From assembly GCA_017447265.1 (NCBI GenBank), contig JAFSOA010000001.1, positions 124,001 through 188,000 of the forward strand: DNA of 64,000 nucleotides, written 5' to 3'. Made by a program: the position numbers and the translations under genes. The DNA is from Bacteroidales bacterium (GTDB lineage Bacteria; Bacteroidota; Bacteroidia; Bacteroidales; UBA932). Under the pieces are notes generated by a model, which had not been told where the DNA came from, did not search any database, and worked only from the letters and a program-made list of their open reading frames with translations. Shown here piece after piece: positions 52,037 through 61,438 of the stretch. Position 1 is the first letter of the stretch, and the number at the start of each line of letters is the position of its first letter.

Positions 52037-52143
52037 CGTTTATTGGTTTTTGTTTGTGTTTCGATCAAGTGGTCGGAGTTATGTCTATGCATAAAGGCTG
52101 CCAAAATTATCAACTATTGCGTAAATTTGCAAAACTTTTTGCC

Positions 52144-52734
52144 ATGAAAGTCCCAACCATCATCCAAATCGGCGACATCCTGGTCTCGTCTGAAGTGCTT
52201 ACAGCGCACTTTTGCTGCGATTACGCGGTATGTCGGGGTGCCTGTTGCATCATCGGTGACAGCGGGGCGCCCCTGCTGGAGTGCGAGACGGAACTGCTGG
52301 AGCGCCACTACCCGGAATACGAGGGTTGGATGAGTTCCGCGGGGCGCGAAAAGATTGCGGAAACGGGTTTTTTCGAGGTGGATACCGACGGCGACCTGGT
52401 GACGCCCCTGCTGCATGGCGGCGAGGAATGTGCCTACACCTGCTTTGAAGAGGCGGGCTGCTTCTGCGCCATCGAGCGGGCCCACTGCGCAGGACGCTGC
52501 GACTTCGTCAAGCCCATCTCCTGCCGCCTCTATCCCATCCGCGTGTCCGTGCTCCGCAACGGCCTGACCGCGCTCAACCTCCACCACTGGGACATCTGCC
52601 GCTGTGCCTTTGAGAAAGGGGAGCGGGAAAAGGTCCCGGTCTACCAATTCCTTCGGGAACCCCTGACCGCCGCCTTCGGCCCCGACTTCTACAGCGAGCT
52701 CTGCGAAGTGGCCGAAAGCCTGCCGAAAGAATAA
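52144..52734 (+). CDS. DUF3109 cysteine-rich protein
   Basis: 196 residues from ATG 52144 (MKVPTIIQIGDILVSSE). More than ten Cys residues in patterns such as FCCDYAVCRGACC, ECAYTCFEEAGCFCAIE, CAGRCDFVKPISCRLYPI and WDICRCAFE, the DUF3109/YkgJ-like iron- or zinc-binding layout. TAAATTTG at 52122-52129 fits a -7 box, with a short leader. Function unknown; probably metal-dependent. Confidence 0.88.
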   Translation: MKVPTIIQIGDILVSSEVLTAHFCCDYAVCRGACCIIGDSGAPLLECETELLERHYPEYEGWMSSAGREKIAETGFFEVDTDGDLVTPLLHGGEECAYTCFEEAGCFCAIERAHCAGRCDFVKPISCRLYPIRVSVLRNGLTALNLHHWDICRCAFEKGEREKVPVYQFLREPLTAAFGPDFYSELCEVAESLPKE

Positions 52735-52751
52735 TCCAACAATCAGAGAAT

Positions 52752-53609
52752 ATGCAGACGTATCGACAAATCGACCTTGAGGAATGGACCCTGATGGGTG
52801 AGGGGTACAATGGGCAGGCCTTTGTATCGGATGCCCATCCGGGTGTGATGCTCAAACTGGTGCGCAGGGAACTGGGCGCTGCGCACAAGGTGGAACAGGA
52901 GTTCTATGCCTCGAAGGCGGCTTATGAGATGGGCCTGCCTGTCCCGGAAGTGTACGAGATTGTGCGGGACGGGAAGGACCACGGCTACCTCTGCCAGCGC
53001 ATCGAGGGCAAGAAGTCCATGTCCCGCCTGTGCGCTGACGACCCTGCGCGCATCCCGGAACTGGCCGCCCGAATGGCGGACTGGGGCCGGGCCCTACATG
53101 CTGTGCCCACGCAGCAAAGCGCGTATGTCCCGTCCATGAAAGCGCTGCTGCTGAAGGCCGTGGGTGAATCGCCCCTGCTAACGGAAGCCCAGCGGGAGCG
53201 GCTTACGGCCCTGGTCGCGGCCATGCCGGACGTCCAGACCTGCCTGCACGGGGATTTCCAGCCGGGCAACCTGATTCTGGCCGGGGAAAAGCATTACTGG
53301 ATCGACCTGGGATGGCTGGCGCACGGCTGGTACATGATGGACCTGGCGCACATGTGCAGGATGATGGTGGAAGACAGTGTCATCCCGCAGGTGCAGGATC
53401 TCACCCACATGAGCCGGGAGCAGATGCTCGCTTTCTGGGAAGCTTTCGCGCGCGCTTACACCGGAACCCGCGACGTAGAAGCCCTGAACCGCGAGATCAG
53501 GCCCTATGTTGCCCTCGACATCGTCCGCACCTACTATCTCCACGCCTCCGACAACCCCGCCCTGCAGGCCTTCCTCAAGACCTGCATCGCATCGCAGCTG
53601 GGGGAGTGA
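52752..53609 (+). CDS. Aminoglycoside-phosphotransferase-fold kinase
   Basis: 285 residues. CLHGDFQPGNLILAGEKHYWIDLGW carries the catalytic HGDxxxxN and the metal-binding Asp (quoted in part). LCQRIEGKKSMSRL is the hinge region. The fold is shared by choline, homoserine and antibiotic kinases; the substrate is not evident. It starts 17 bp after the DUF3109 gene. Confidence 0.85.
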   Translation: MQTYRQIDLEEWTLMGEGYNGQAFVSDAHPGVMLKLVRRELGAAHKVEQEFYASKAAYEMGLPVPEVYEIVRDGKDHGYLCQRIEGKKSMSRLCADDPARIPELAARMADWGRALHAVPTQQSAYVPSMKALLLKAVGESPLLTEAQRERLTALVAAMPDVQTCLHGDFQPGNLILAGEKHYWIDLGWLAHGWYMMDLAHMCRMMVEDSVIPQVQDLTHMSREQMLAFWEAFARAYTGTRDVEALNREIRPYVALDIVRTYYLHASDNPALQAFLKTCIASQLGE

Positions 53610-54097
53610 ATCAGCACGCGCTGCCAGGCCGAGAAATAGGGGCGGTTGTCAATCATGCAGCTCACTTCCTCGGAGCGCCAGCGATTGAACAACGACACGT
53701 GGACAAACCTTGTTTTCGAGATGGCTATTTTTGCATCCGGCTTTTTCCTACCGTTGTCTGTAATATCAATCTATAAACTTAAGTGCTTTGTTTGAGTACC
53801 TCCCCTCGGTTAAGGGTCTTGTTTTGGAAAAGAAAGCAGGCATCTTAATAGAGGATAGATGCCTGCGATGTTGCTAACGTAATGTCACCATAATGACAAG
53901 TGCAAAGGTAAACAAAAACCCGAAACTTGCAACAGCAAAAAAGCAAAATAGGTTAAATACTGATCAGTGTTGGACCTTTGGAGGGATTTCCGAACGGAAC
54001 CGGCACCAACGCCTGATGGAATCTCTCATCCGCTTTGCCAGGTATCAGATAAACAGAAAAAGACTATATTTACCGGTGATCTTGTGTAAATGTGTAG
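53610..54097. other. Intergenic stretch with a possible minus-strand gene remnant and a hairpin
   Basis: No intact gene. On the minus strand, a frame open from just after a TAG (near 53771) reads like protein: IAISKTRFVHVSLFNRWRSE, then EVSCMIDNRPYFSAWQRVLI. It runs into the 3' end of the kinase gene and lacks an upstream start, so it may be the tail of a lost gene. GCAGGCATCT (53836-53845) and AGATGCCTGC (53857-53866) form a perfect 10-bp hairpin with a T-rich tail on the minus strand. The rest is AT-rich and featureless to me. Confidence 0.4.
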
Positions 54098-55252
54098 ATG
54101 AAGGTAAAGAATCATTTAGTCTGTTTATTCCTCATCCTTGCCGGATTGGCCGGAAAAGTTGACGCACAGATTATCTCGGTATATGCGGGACGAAGCACGT
54201 CTCTGTATGACGGCCGGTTTTATCCGGCCCTTTTTGGGGAAAAGGTAGTACCGTCATTCCTTACCCTGGATGCCAGAGTGGGCTGGGCCGATTACAGTGC
54301 CTCTCCCTTTGCCTCCATTTGCAAGCACCCGGAGGTGGGCGTGGGCTTTCAGTTTGACGGCCTTGGCAGTGTGAAGGCGGTGAACGGGCCGGGTATGGGC
54401 AATATCTACAGCCTTTACGGTTATATTGACCGTCCGGTGCTCAAATGGGGCGGTTTCAGTCTTGGGTATAGTGCCGAACTGGGTCTCGGATTCATGTTCA
54501 ACAGGCGTTATGATCCGGTTAAGAACCCCTGGAATGTTCTTATTTCCGCACCAGTGAATGCCCATATTTCTTTGGGCGTACAGGCTCAGTATGCCTTTTT
54601 GTCCCGCTATGATGTGGGGCTTGGCTTTTTTTTCAACCACCATTCCAACGGGGCTGTCACCTTCCCGAATTATGGCATCAATTCCTTCGAGCTGGCCATG
54701 CGCGTTGGAATGAAATCTTCCCGCAGCAAAGAGGATCTGAGCCGCGAGCCTGAAGATGACGGATTCAAGCGCGGCTTTCAGTTTGCCGTGCAGTTTTCGG
54801 GCGGTGTCATGAGCAATGAGGCCAACTACATGAAGAGACTGGAAGAGGATGGTGCCTGGGTCAATGACCGTTATTCGAAGTTTTCTTTTGAGGTCAGTGC
54901 TGTTTACAGATACTTTCGCACGCAAGCCAGCGGCCTGGGATTTGACTTGTTTGTTACGCCGTTCTACAAGAAGATAGCCGAAAGCGACGGTCAGGGCCTG
55001 AAGTACGATCCGGTCTCCTGTGGCATCTCCATCCTGCATGAATTCAGTTACCGCGATTTCTCGGTGATGGTTGGTGTGGGGCGGTATCTTCACCATAACG
55101 ACGGTCTTGAGCAGCTACAAGTCCTGTATCAGCTGGTAACCGTCAAGTACTACTTCCCCAAAGTGGCGGACATGTACCTGGGGATTGTCTTGAAGGCGCA
55201 CAGATTCAGGGCTGCGGAGAGCATTCAACTCTGTCTGGGAAAGAGATTCTGA
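54098..55252 (+). CDS. Acyloxyacyl-hydrolase/PagL-like outer membrane protein
   Basis: 384 residues; signal peptide MKVKNHLVCLFLILAGLAGKVDA. An outer-membrane barrel with FFFNHHSNGAVTFPNYGIN, the His-Ser pair found in PagL-type lipid A 3-O-deacylases. A second half (about 215-384) continues with barrel strands and ends in LCLGKRF. At 384 residues it is about twice the length of PagL, as in Bacteroidales members. It may trim acyl chains from lipid A. Confidence 0.82.
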   Translation: MKVKNHLVCLFLILAGLAGKVDAQIISVYAGRSTSLYDGRFYPALFGEKVVPSFLTLDARVGWADYSASPFASICKHPEVGVGFQFDGLGSVKAVNGPGMGNIYSLYGYIDRPVLKWGGFSLGYSAELGLGFMFNRRYDPVKNPWNVLISAPVNAHISLGVQAQYAFLSRYDVGLGFFFNHHSNGAVTFPNYGINSFELAMRVGMKSSRSKEDLSREPEDDGFKRGFQFAVQFSGGVMSNEANYMKRLEEDGAWVNDRYSKFSFEVSAVYRYFRTQASGLGFDLFVTPFYKKIAESDGQGLKYDPVSCGISILHEFSYRDFSVMVGVGRYLHHNDGLEQLQVLYQLVTVKYYFPKVADMYLGIVLKAHRFRAAESIQLCLGKRF

Positions 55253-55269
55253 AAACACGAGGAAAAAGA

Positions 55270-55308
55270 AAACGGACAAACCCTCAAAATGAAGATTTGT
55301 CCGCGTTT
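55270..55308. terminator. Hairpin between acyloxyacyl hydrolase gene and tRNA-Asn
   Basis: CGGACAAA (55273-55280) pairs with TTTGTCCG (55296-55303), flanked by AAA and GTTT. It could stop the plus-strand gene and the convergent tRNA transcript. Confidence 0.6.
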
Positions 55309-55309
55309 G

Positions 55310-55383
55310 CTCCTCAAGTAGGACTTGAACCTACGACCCCCTGATTAACAGTCAGGTGCTCTAACCAACTGAGCTATTGAGGA
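55310..55383 (-). tRNA. tRNA-Asn (GUU)
   Basis: 74 nt on the minus strand. Acceptor TCCTCAA pairs with TTGAGGA, discriminator G at 55310. The anticodon loop gives GTT. The D arm TAGCTCAGTTGGTTAGAGCA and the T arm GTAGGTTCAAGTCCTAC are normal. CCA is not encoded. Confidence 0.95.
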
Positions 55384-55465
55384 AGGTTGTTCCCGTATTG
55401 GGACTGCAAATGTAGGACAATTTCTCGGGAGTGCAAAATATTTTTGCAGAAATTTCTACATCAGG

Positions 55466-56773
55466 CTACCTGACCACTCCCGCTGACGCGGCTTCCGGAA
55501 CCCCGACCGCCGAAATGATGCGCGGCATGAAGGCCTGCTTGAAGGCGACCCAGTCGTAGTACGGCCAGTTGTCGGTGGCCAGCGGCAGACGGGCTTCGTG
55601 CCCGTTGAGCAGGACCTTGAAGATAACCTCGGGTGCCTTCTTCGAACGGTAGAAGACAAAATGCAGGTTGGCGCCCATCGGGACGTCCTGGAGCCGGCAC
55701 CACACCGGGATGTCGTCGCCGCACTCCACGTCGTGGTCGTAGCCGTTCACGCCCAGGCACATCAGCAGCGGCAGGAAGGTGTAGTCGTGTCCGAAACGCA
55801 GGTCGGCACCGCGCTGTCCGGCAATGATGCGAGCGTCGGCTTTCTCGATGATGTCGTTGACAATGGGCATGTACCCTTCATGCGTCGGCCAGGCGAAAGC
55901 ATAGAACTGGAAGCAGTCGGCCTTCCAGAGATCGATGCGCTCGTCGTGCGAAAAGATGTCGGTAAAGTCCAGGTCCGTGTCGAGGCTGTTCATGCCCGCG
56001 GCGAAGAAATAGAGATAGGAGACCAGGCTCCACTGGTCTTTCTTGTCCACGGTGGCTTCCGGATCGTTGAACAGCCGCGCCAGGACAGCCCGGTAGTTGA
56101 CGGTGCGCTCCACGTATTCCTCCCAGGTCTCCGAGAAGCGGAGCGGCGTCATGGGCACCTCCTTCACCCGGAAGGGATTCTTGCTGTCGAGCGGCAGGAT
56201 GGCCGGCAGGAAGCTGTAGCCGAAATTCTCGAAGATGTCGAGTTTCGGATTCATGCCCTTGAGGCCCAGGCAGAACGACGACATGGTCATCACGCAGCGG
56301 GTGGAGGTGGAGACCCAGGCCCGGACCGTGGCTTCTCCCTTGAAAATCTCGGGAAAGTTCTTGTACATGCGCTCGGCGAGCTCCTGCTGCTGCTGCCAGC
56401 CTTTGCGCGAGAGGTCGCCTACGCGGTAGCGCACGTCCGGATACAGGCGGTCGAAGCGCTCCTTGAAGCTTTGGCCGAGAGACGTGAGATTGCCTTGGTC
56501 CGCGGCGGTGCTGAAAACCGTGCGCAGGCGCTCGTACATGTCGCTCTGCCAGGCGTACCGCGCGCCGTGGCGGCCATAGTGGCTGATATAAAAAGCTTTG
56601 TATCCTCTGGGTGCCGGGGTGAGTTCGACAGCCCCGGTGGGGCAGAGGTAGTCGGTTCCCGCGAGGAATTCGGGATGCGATTCGAGTTGCTGTAGATAGT
56701 CGGGCTGCTGGGCGCCGGCCAGGAAGGCGGCGGACAGAAGAAGCAGCGCAGCGAGGAGGAAGCGTCGGGTCAT
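55466..56773 (-). CDS. Histidine-type acid phosphatase (phytase/MINPP-like), exported
   Basis: 435 residues from ATG 56773 (MTRRFLLAALLLLSA), signal peptide ending LAGAQ. ISHYGRHGARYAW holds the RHGxR catalytic motif near residue 65, and RFGHDYTFLPLL holds the C-terminal HD proton donor. It removes phosphate from phosphomonoesters such as inositol phosphates. It is 2 bp downstream of the XylR-like regulator gene, so it is co-expressed with it; an alkaline phosphatase gene lies in the divergent operon. Confidence 0.88.
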   Translation of the reverse strand: MTRRFLLAALLLLSAAFLAGAQQPDYLQQLESHPEFLAGTDYLCPTGAVELTPAPRGYKAFYISHYGRHGARYAWQSDMYERLRTVFSTAADQGNLTSLGQSFKERFDRLYPDVRYRVGDLSRKGWQQQQELAERMYKNFPEIFKGEATVRAWVSTSTRCVMTMSSFCLGLKGMNPKLDIFENFGYSFLPAILPLDSKNPFRVKEVPMTPLRFSETWEEYVERTVNYRAVLARLFNDPEATVDKKDQWSLVSYLYFFAAGMNSLDTDLDFTDIFSHDERIDLWKADCFQFYAFAWPTHEGYMPIVNDIIEKADARIIAGQRGADLRFGHDYTFLPLLMCLGVNGYDHDVECGDDIPVWCRLQDVPMGANLHFVFYRSKKAPEVIFKVLLNGHEARLPLATDNWPYYDWVAFKQAFMPRIISAVGVPEAASAGVVR

Positions 56774-56775
56774 CG

Positions 56776-57939
56776 TTATCGTAGGGTTTGGTTTTTTTCT
56801 CTCCATTGGATGGGGGAGCAGCCGTACAGCTGCTTGAAGCGGCGCGAGATGCTCTTGGTGTCGCTCTCGCCCAGGGATAGGGCGATGTCGATCAGCTGAT
56901 CGTCGGTGTCGAGCAACATCTGGGCGAACTGCTTGAGCTTCACGTCGGTGATATACTGGTAGATGGTCTGGTCGGTGACTTTCTTGAAGCGGCGCTCCAG
57001 CAGCCGGCGCGACAGGGCGACTTCGCCGGTCACATCTTCCACCGAGATTTTTCTCGTGATGTTGCGGTGGATGAACTGGATGGCTTTCTGGATCTGGTCG
57101 TCCTGGGTGGCGAAGGCCGCGGTGGACATGCGGCCGATGATCTTCACGGGTTTCAGCACGACGTCCTGCAGCGGGGTCTCGGGATGGAGCACGCGCTGCT
57201 CGATCAGGGCGGCGGTCTGGTAGCCGCCTTCCTCGATGTTCACCTGGATGCTGGACAGGGGCGTGCTGCCGAGGCTGCAGAGCAGTTCGTCGTTGTCCAC
57301 GCCCAGGATGGAAACCTCGGACGGGATCTTGATGCCGGCGGCGTGGCAGGCCTCGACCAGGTTGTTGCCCTGGTTGTCGTCGCACGCCATGATGGCGATG
57401 GGCTTGGGAATGGCGCGCAGCCAGTCGGTGAGTTTGTCCTGCTCGTAGAACCAGAGGTTGTCGATGTCCTGTAAATTATAGGTATAAAAAGAGTTGCCGT
57501 AGCCGGCGGCCTCCACTTCCTGCCAGAAGCCGTCGCAGCGCTCGTCCGACCAGCAGACATTGCGGAAGCCGAAATAAGCGAAGTGGCGGAAGCCACGGTT
57601 GAGGAAGAAACGGGCGCCCATGCGGCCGGTGCCGACGTAATCGGCCGTGATGTTGGGGATGTTCGCAAAGCGCTGCTTGAAGTCCTGCGCCACCGCGACG
57701 ATGCCGTTGACGGCGAACAGGCCGACGTCGTCGGTCTCTTCGAACTGGCCGATGACGGCGTCCGCGCCCCAGCTCTGGGCCCAGCGCACGACCCCCGGAA
57801 TGCCGATCATCTTTTTATAGGCGGGCGGCATGCGGCAGATGCTCCATTGCTCTTTGCGCCTGGAATACTGGACGATGCCTTTCAGCAGTTTGCTCGGGAA
57901 GGCTTCGGTGAAGTCGGAGATGATCAGGAGACGAAGCAT
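56776..57939 (-). CDS. XylR-like regulator (LacI-type sensor plus AraC DNA-binding domain)
   Basis: 387 residues. Residues about 1-275 form a periplasmic-binding-like sugar sensor (LLIISDFTEAFPSKLLKGIV, AIMACDDNQGNNLVEACHAAG, VDNDELLCSLGSTPLSSI). Residues about 285-385 are the AraC domain (VTGEVALSRRLLERRFKKVT and DIALSLGESDTKSISRRFKQ). Same architecture as E. coli XylR. It is divergent from the ROK-GH2-phosphatase-SusC operon and likely controls it in response to a sugar. Confidence 0.9.
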   Translation of the reverse strand: MLRLLIISDFTEAFPSKLLKGIVQYSRRKEQWSICRMPPAYKKMIGIPGVVRWAQSWGADAVIGQFEETDDVGLFAVNGIVAVAQDFKQRFANIPNITADYVGTGRMGARFFLNRGFRHFAYFGFRNVCWSDERCDGFWQEVEAAGYGNSFYTYNLQDIDNLWFYEQDKLTDWLRAIPKPIAIMACDDNQGNNLVEACHAAGIKIPSEVSILGVDNDELLCSLGSTPLSSIQVNIEEGGYQTAALIEQRVLHPETPLQDVVLKPVKIIGRMSTAAFATQDDQIQKAIQFIHRNITRKISVEDVTGEVALSRRLLERRFKKVTDQTIYQYITDVKLKQFAQMLLDTDDQLIDIALSLGESDTKSISRRFKQLYGCSPIQWREKNQTLR

Positions 57940-58085
57940 GACGGACGGGATTTGCGCACTTTAATGGTACAAAATTGTTAATTTTTTTTCGAAAAAGCAA
58001 AAATATCCGCAAATTGTACCTTGAAATACGCAATTTTTACCAAATCATCGCGCATTTCTAGCTAATTTTGTGAAAAATCGAAACC
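57940..58085. promoter_or_regulatory. Divergent control region with inverted GGTACAA sites
   Basis: TAATTTTG at 58063-58070 is a -7 match for the ROK operon. TTTG-20 bp-CAATTTTG on the minus strand (box end at 57970 region) could serve the regulator. GGTACAAAATTG at 57966-57977 faces CAAATTGTACC at 58010-58020; the two arms form an inverted pair about 32 bp apart, a good candidate operator for the XylR-like protein. Confidence 0.5.
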
Positions 58086-58913
58086 ATGACACTCGGAATC
58101 GACATCGGAGGTACCAATGTCAGCCTGGGACTCGTTCGTCAGGGCGTCCTCCAACATGCCTTCTCCGCACCCTCCTTTCCTCCCGAAGCCAGCCTGGAAC
58201 AGACCCTCGAAAGCCTCTGCGGGCACATCCGCCGGATCATCACGCCGGACACCCGCAAGATCGGCATCGGCGTCCCTTCAGTCGTGGATGTCAAGGAAGG
58301 CATTGTCTATGACACCCAGAACATTCCCTCCTGGAAAGAGGTGCCGCTGAAAGCCTTTCTGGAAGAGCGTTTCCAGATTCCCGTCGCGGTCAACAACGAT
58401 GCGAACTGCTATGCGCTGGGCATCTATGCGCAATATCCCGCAACGGCACGGCCGGAACTGCTGGTGGCCATCACCCTGGGTACCGGGGTCGGCATGGGCA
58501 TCGTGGAGGAAGGCCGGCTCTTCTGCGGCGCGAACTGCGGTGCAGGCGAACTGGGCAGTCTGCCGTATCGCGATGCGTTGATCGAGGATTTCTGCGGCCG
58601 GCACTTTTTCGAACGGAACAACTGGGACAGCCGGGAGGCTTCTGAGGCGGCCCGGGCGGGGGATCCCAAAGCCCTGGCTCTTTTCGACGAACTGGGCCGC
58701 AACCTGGGCGCCCTGCTCTGCACCGTCCTCTTTGCCTATGATCCGAGCCACATCGCTTTCGGCGGCGGCATCGCCAACAACTATGACTGGTTCCGCGGCG
58801 CGATGGAAGCGTACCTGCGGGAGCATTTCCCGTACAGAAAGGCGCTCGAGCGCCTGAAAGTGGATATTTTCACCGATCATCATATTCCGGTCATCGGAGC
58901 AGCTCTTCTATAA
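58086..58913 (+). CDS. ROK-family sugar kinase
   Basis: 275 residues. LGIDIGGTNVSLGLV is the ATP phosphate-binding loop, VNNDANCYALG has the catalytic Asp, and TLGTGVGMGIVEEG is the second phosphate loop. The usual zinc site (CxCGxxGCxE) is absent: the region reads NCGAGELGSLPYRDALIEDF. No HTH domain, so it is a kinase and not a repressor. Likely phosphorylates glucose or an amino sugar released by the downstream GH2 enzyme (5 bp gap). Confidence 0.88.
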   Translation: MTLGIDIGGTNVSLGLVRQGVLQHAFSAPSFPPEASLEQTLESLCGHIRRIITPDTRKIGIGVPSVVDVKEGIVYDTQNIPSWKEVPLKAFLEERFQIPVAVNNDANCYALGIYAQYPATARPELLVAITLGTGVGMGIVEEGRLFCGANCGAGELGSLPYRDALIEDFCGRHFFERNNWDSREASEAARAGDPKALALFDELGRNLGALLCTVLFAYDPSHIAFGGGIANNYDWFRGAMEAYLREHFPYRKALERLKVDIFTDHHIPVIGAALL

Positions 58914-58918
58914 TCCCT

Positions 58919-61429
58919 ATGAAACAGTTCTGGATCCTTTTCCTCGCGGCGGCCCTGACTGCCTGCTCGCAGCAAACACAAGTGGAGAACGGAAGCGTCC
59001 TTGCCTTGGGCGAAGGATGGAAACTGAGCCGGACCGGCAGTTCGGAGCAGGTGGCGGCCGTCGTGCCTTCGACGGTGGCGGGCTCGCTCTACGCGGCCGG
59101 CTGCTTCGGCGACGACCTCTTCACCGGCCGCAACTACACAAAAGTCGACAGGTCCATCTTCGACGACGAGTGGGTCTACCAGACCGAATTCCTGGCCAGG
59201 CCGGCCAGGGGCCAGCACAGCGAACTGGTCTTCGACGGCCTGGGCTACCGTGCGGACATTTACCTCAACGGGACGCAGCTGGCGGCTTCCGACACGACCT
59301 TCGGCGTCTTCACCCGGCACTGCTACGACGTGGAACAGCTGCTCAAGGGCCGCAACCGCCTGGAGGTGCGGCTCCGCCGGGCGCAACCGGGCGACCTGAA
59401 CCTCGGCTTCGTGGACTGGAACCCCCGTCCCTTCGATGAGAGCATGGGCCTGGTCCGGCCGGTCAGCCTACATACGACGGGCGCCGTGTCGATCGAAGAC
59501 GTGTTTGTCATTCCCGACCTGAAAGTTCCCCAGTGCGAAGAGGCCGACCTGGAGGTCCGTGTCAAGCTCTGCAACAAGGAAGACCGTCCCGTGGATGCGA
59601 AATTGAAGCTGAACCTGCAGGACGCCGGAGCTTTCGAAGCACAGGCGACGCTGCCCGCACAGGCCGTCACGACCGTGGTGCTGACGCCCGCGGAAGCCGC
59701 GCAGCTGCATCTCGACCACCCGCGCGTGTGGTGGACCTGGGAACTGGGTTCCCCCGAGCTCTACGAACTGAATGTCGCCGTGGAGACCGACGGCACGCTG
59801 TCCGATACCCGCACGACCGCTTTCGGCGTGCGGAAGATCGAGAGCCGGCTCACCGGAAAGAACTACCGCCAGTTTACCCTGAACGGCCGCGACATCCTGA
59901 TCAAGGGTGCCGGCTGGACCGACGACATCTTCCTGCTCGACACGCCGGAGTCCCTGGCCCGGCAGGTCCGGTATGTGAAGGACATGAACCTCAACTGCAT
60001 CCGTTTCGAGAACATCTGGGGCAAGGACGATACGATCTATGACCTCTGCGACCGCGAAGGCCTGCTCGCCCTGGTGGGCTGGAGCTGCCAGTGGGAGTGG
60101 GAGGACTACTGCGGCCTTCCCGAGACGAAGGGCTACGGCTGCATCAACGACCCGGCTTCGGAAGACCTGGCCGTCCGCTATTTCCACGACCAGGTGGTCC
60201 GCCTGCACAACCATCCCTCCGTCTTCGCCTGGATGACCGGCAGCGACCGCATCCCCAACCCAGGGCTGGAAGAGCGCTATCTGGCCATCTACGGGCAGGA
60301 GGATTACCGGCCGTATGTCAATTCGGCGAAAAACCTCTTCAGCACGGTCAGCGGCTGGTCCGGAACGAAGATGGAAGGCCCGTACGACTACGTGGGGCCG
60401 GATTACTGGTATTTTGATACGGAGCACGGCGGTGCGTTCGGTTTCAACACGGAAACCGGCATCGGCGCCAACCTCCCGCAGATGGAGTCGCTGCGCCGGA
60501 TGCTTCCCGCCGACCGGCTCTGGCCGCTTTCGGACGACTGGAACTACCACTGCACGGCTTCCTCGTCGGTTATGAATACGGTGGATTACCTTGTGGAGAC
60601 CGTTTCGGCCCAGTATGGCGCGCCGGCGGACCTGAACGATTTCGTGCGGAAGGCGCACGCGCTGGACTATGCCGGCACGCGCGGCATGTTCGAGGCGTTC
60701 CGCGCACGGATGCCGGAAGCGACCGGTATCGTGCAGTGGATGCTCAATTCCGCCTGGCCTTCGATCTACTGGCAGCTCTACGACTGGTACGGCGTGCCGA
60801 CCGCCGCGTATTACGGCGTGAAGAAGGCGTGCGAGCCCGAGCAGCTGGTCTTCAACTACAAAGACCGGAAAATCTATCTGGTGAACGAATGCATGAATTG
60901 CGGAGACATGACGGCCTATGTACAGGTCTTCGACGCGAACTCCCGGATCATGGGCCAGGAATACAAGAGCGTCATGGCACGCTACCACACGGTCGTGCCG
61001 GTGTTCGACCTGAAGAAATATGACGGCAAGCCGCATTACATCGCCCTGATGCTGACGGCGGGCGACGGCCGTGTCGTGGCCCGCAACTTCTACGCCATCG
61101 GGGCCGCCGACAATGTCTACGCTTTCGACAAATCGACCTGGTACCATACCCCGGTCCGCCAGTGGACGGACCTGCGCTTTGTCTTCGACCATCCGGCCGC
61201 CGACGTGGCCGTGCAGGTCGAGCCCACGGAGGAGGGCTATACCGTCACCCTGGAGAACCGTTCGGATCGCATCGTTTCCCAGATCATCCTGAAGGCTCTG
61301 GACCAGGAAGGCAGGCTCGCCGTTCCGGTGTTCTGGAGCGACAACTTCTGCGCGCTCCTGCCGGGCGATACGATCACCCTCCGCTGCCGGACGGAGCAGA
61401 AGGACCTGCAAATCGTTTTGGAACAATAA
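58919..61429 (+). CDS. GH2 glycosidase of the exo-beta-D-glucosaminidase (CsxA-like) type
   Basis: 836 residues; signal with lipobox LTAC (Cys about 16). Sugar-binding domain (about 45-190), Ig-like domain (about 195-305), catalytic barrel (about 310-620) and C-terminal strand domains. In place of the usual GH2 Asn-Glu, it has WMTGSD with Asp at 443, and the nucleophile Glu is at 512 in NTETGIG. This Asp/Glu pair and spacing (69) are close to D469/E541 of the chitosan-degrading CsxA subfamily. It would free glucosamine or a similar sugar from chain ends. Confidence 0.85.
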   Translation: MKQFWILFLAAALTACSQQTQVENGSVLALGEGWKLSRTGSSEQVAAVVPSTVAGSLYAAGCFGDDLFTGRNYTKVDRSIFDDEWVYQTEFLARPARGQHSELVFDGLGYRADIYLNGTQLAASDTTFGVFTRHCYDVEQLLKGRNRLEVRLRRAQPGDLNLGFVDWNPRPFDESMGLVRPVSLHTTGAVSIEDVFVIPDLKVPQCEEADLEVRVKLCNKEDRPVDAKLKLNLQDAGAFEAQATLPAQAVTTVVLTPAEAAQLHLDHPRVWWTWELGSPELYELNVAVETDGTLSDTRTTAFGVRKIESRLTGKNYRQFTLNGRDILIKGAGWTDDIFLLDTPESLARQVRYVKDMNLNCIRFENIWGKDDTIYDLCDREGLLALVGWSCQWEWEDYCGLPETKGYGCINDPASEDLAVRYFHDQVVRLHNHPSVFAWMTGSDRIPNPGLEERYLAIYGQEDYRPYVNSAKNLFSTVSGWSGTKMEGPYDYVGPDYWYFDTEHGGAFGFNTETGIGANLPQMESLRRMLPADRLWPLSDDWNYHCTASSSVMNTVDYLVETVSAQYGAPADLNDFVRKAHALDYAGTRGMFEAFRARMPEATGIVQWMLNSAWPSIYWQLYDWYGVPTAAYYGVKKACEPEQLVFNYKDRKIYLVNECMNCGDMTAYVQVFDANSRIMGQEYKSVMARYHTVVPVFDLKKYDGKPHYIALMLTAGDGRVVARNFYAIGAADNVYAFDKSTWYHTPVRQWTDLRFVFDHPAADVAVQVEPTEEGYTVTLENRSDRIVSQIILKALDQEGRLAVPVFWSDNFCALLPGDTITLRCRTEQKDLQIVLEQ

Positions 61430-61438
61430 AACATCGTC

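Noticed and set aside
56774..57385. N-terminal extension of the histidine phosphatase by about 200 codons
   Set aside because: The extension is an out-of-frame reading of the XylR-like gene; a signal peptide starts at ATG 56773.
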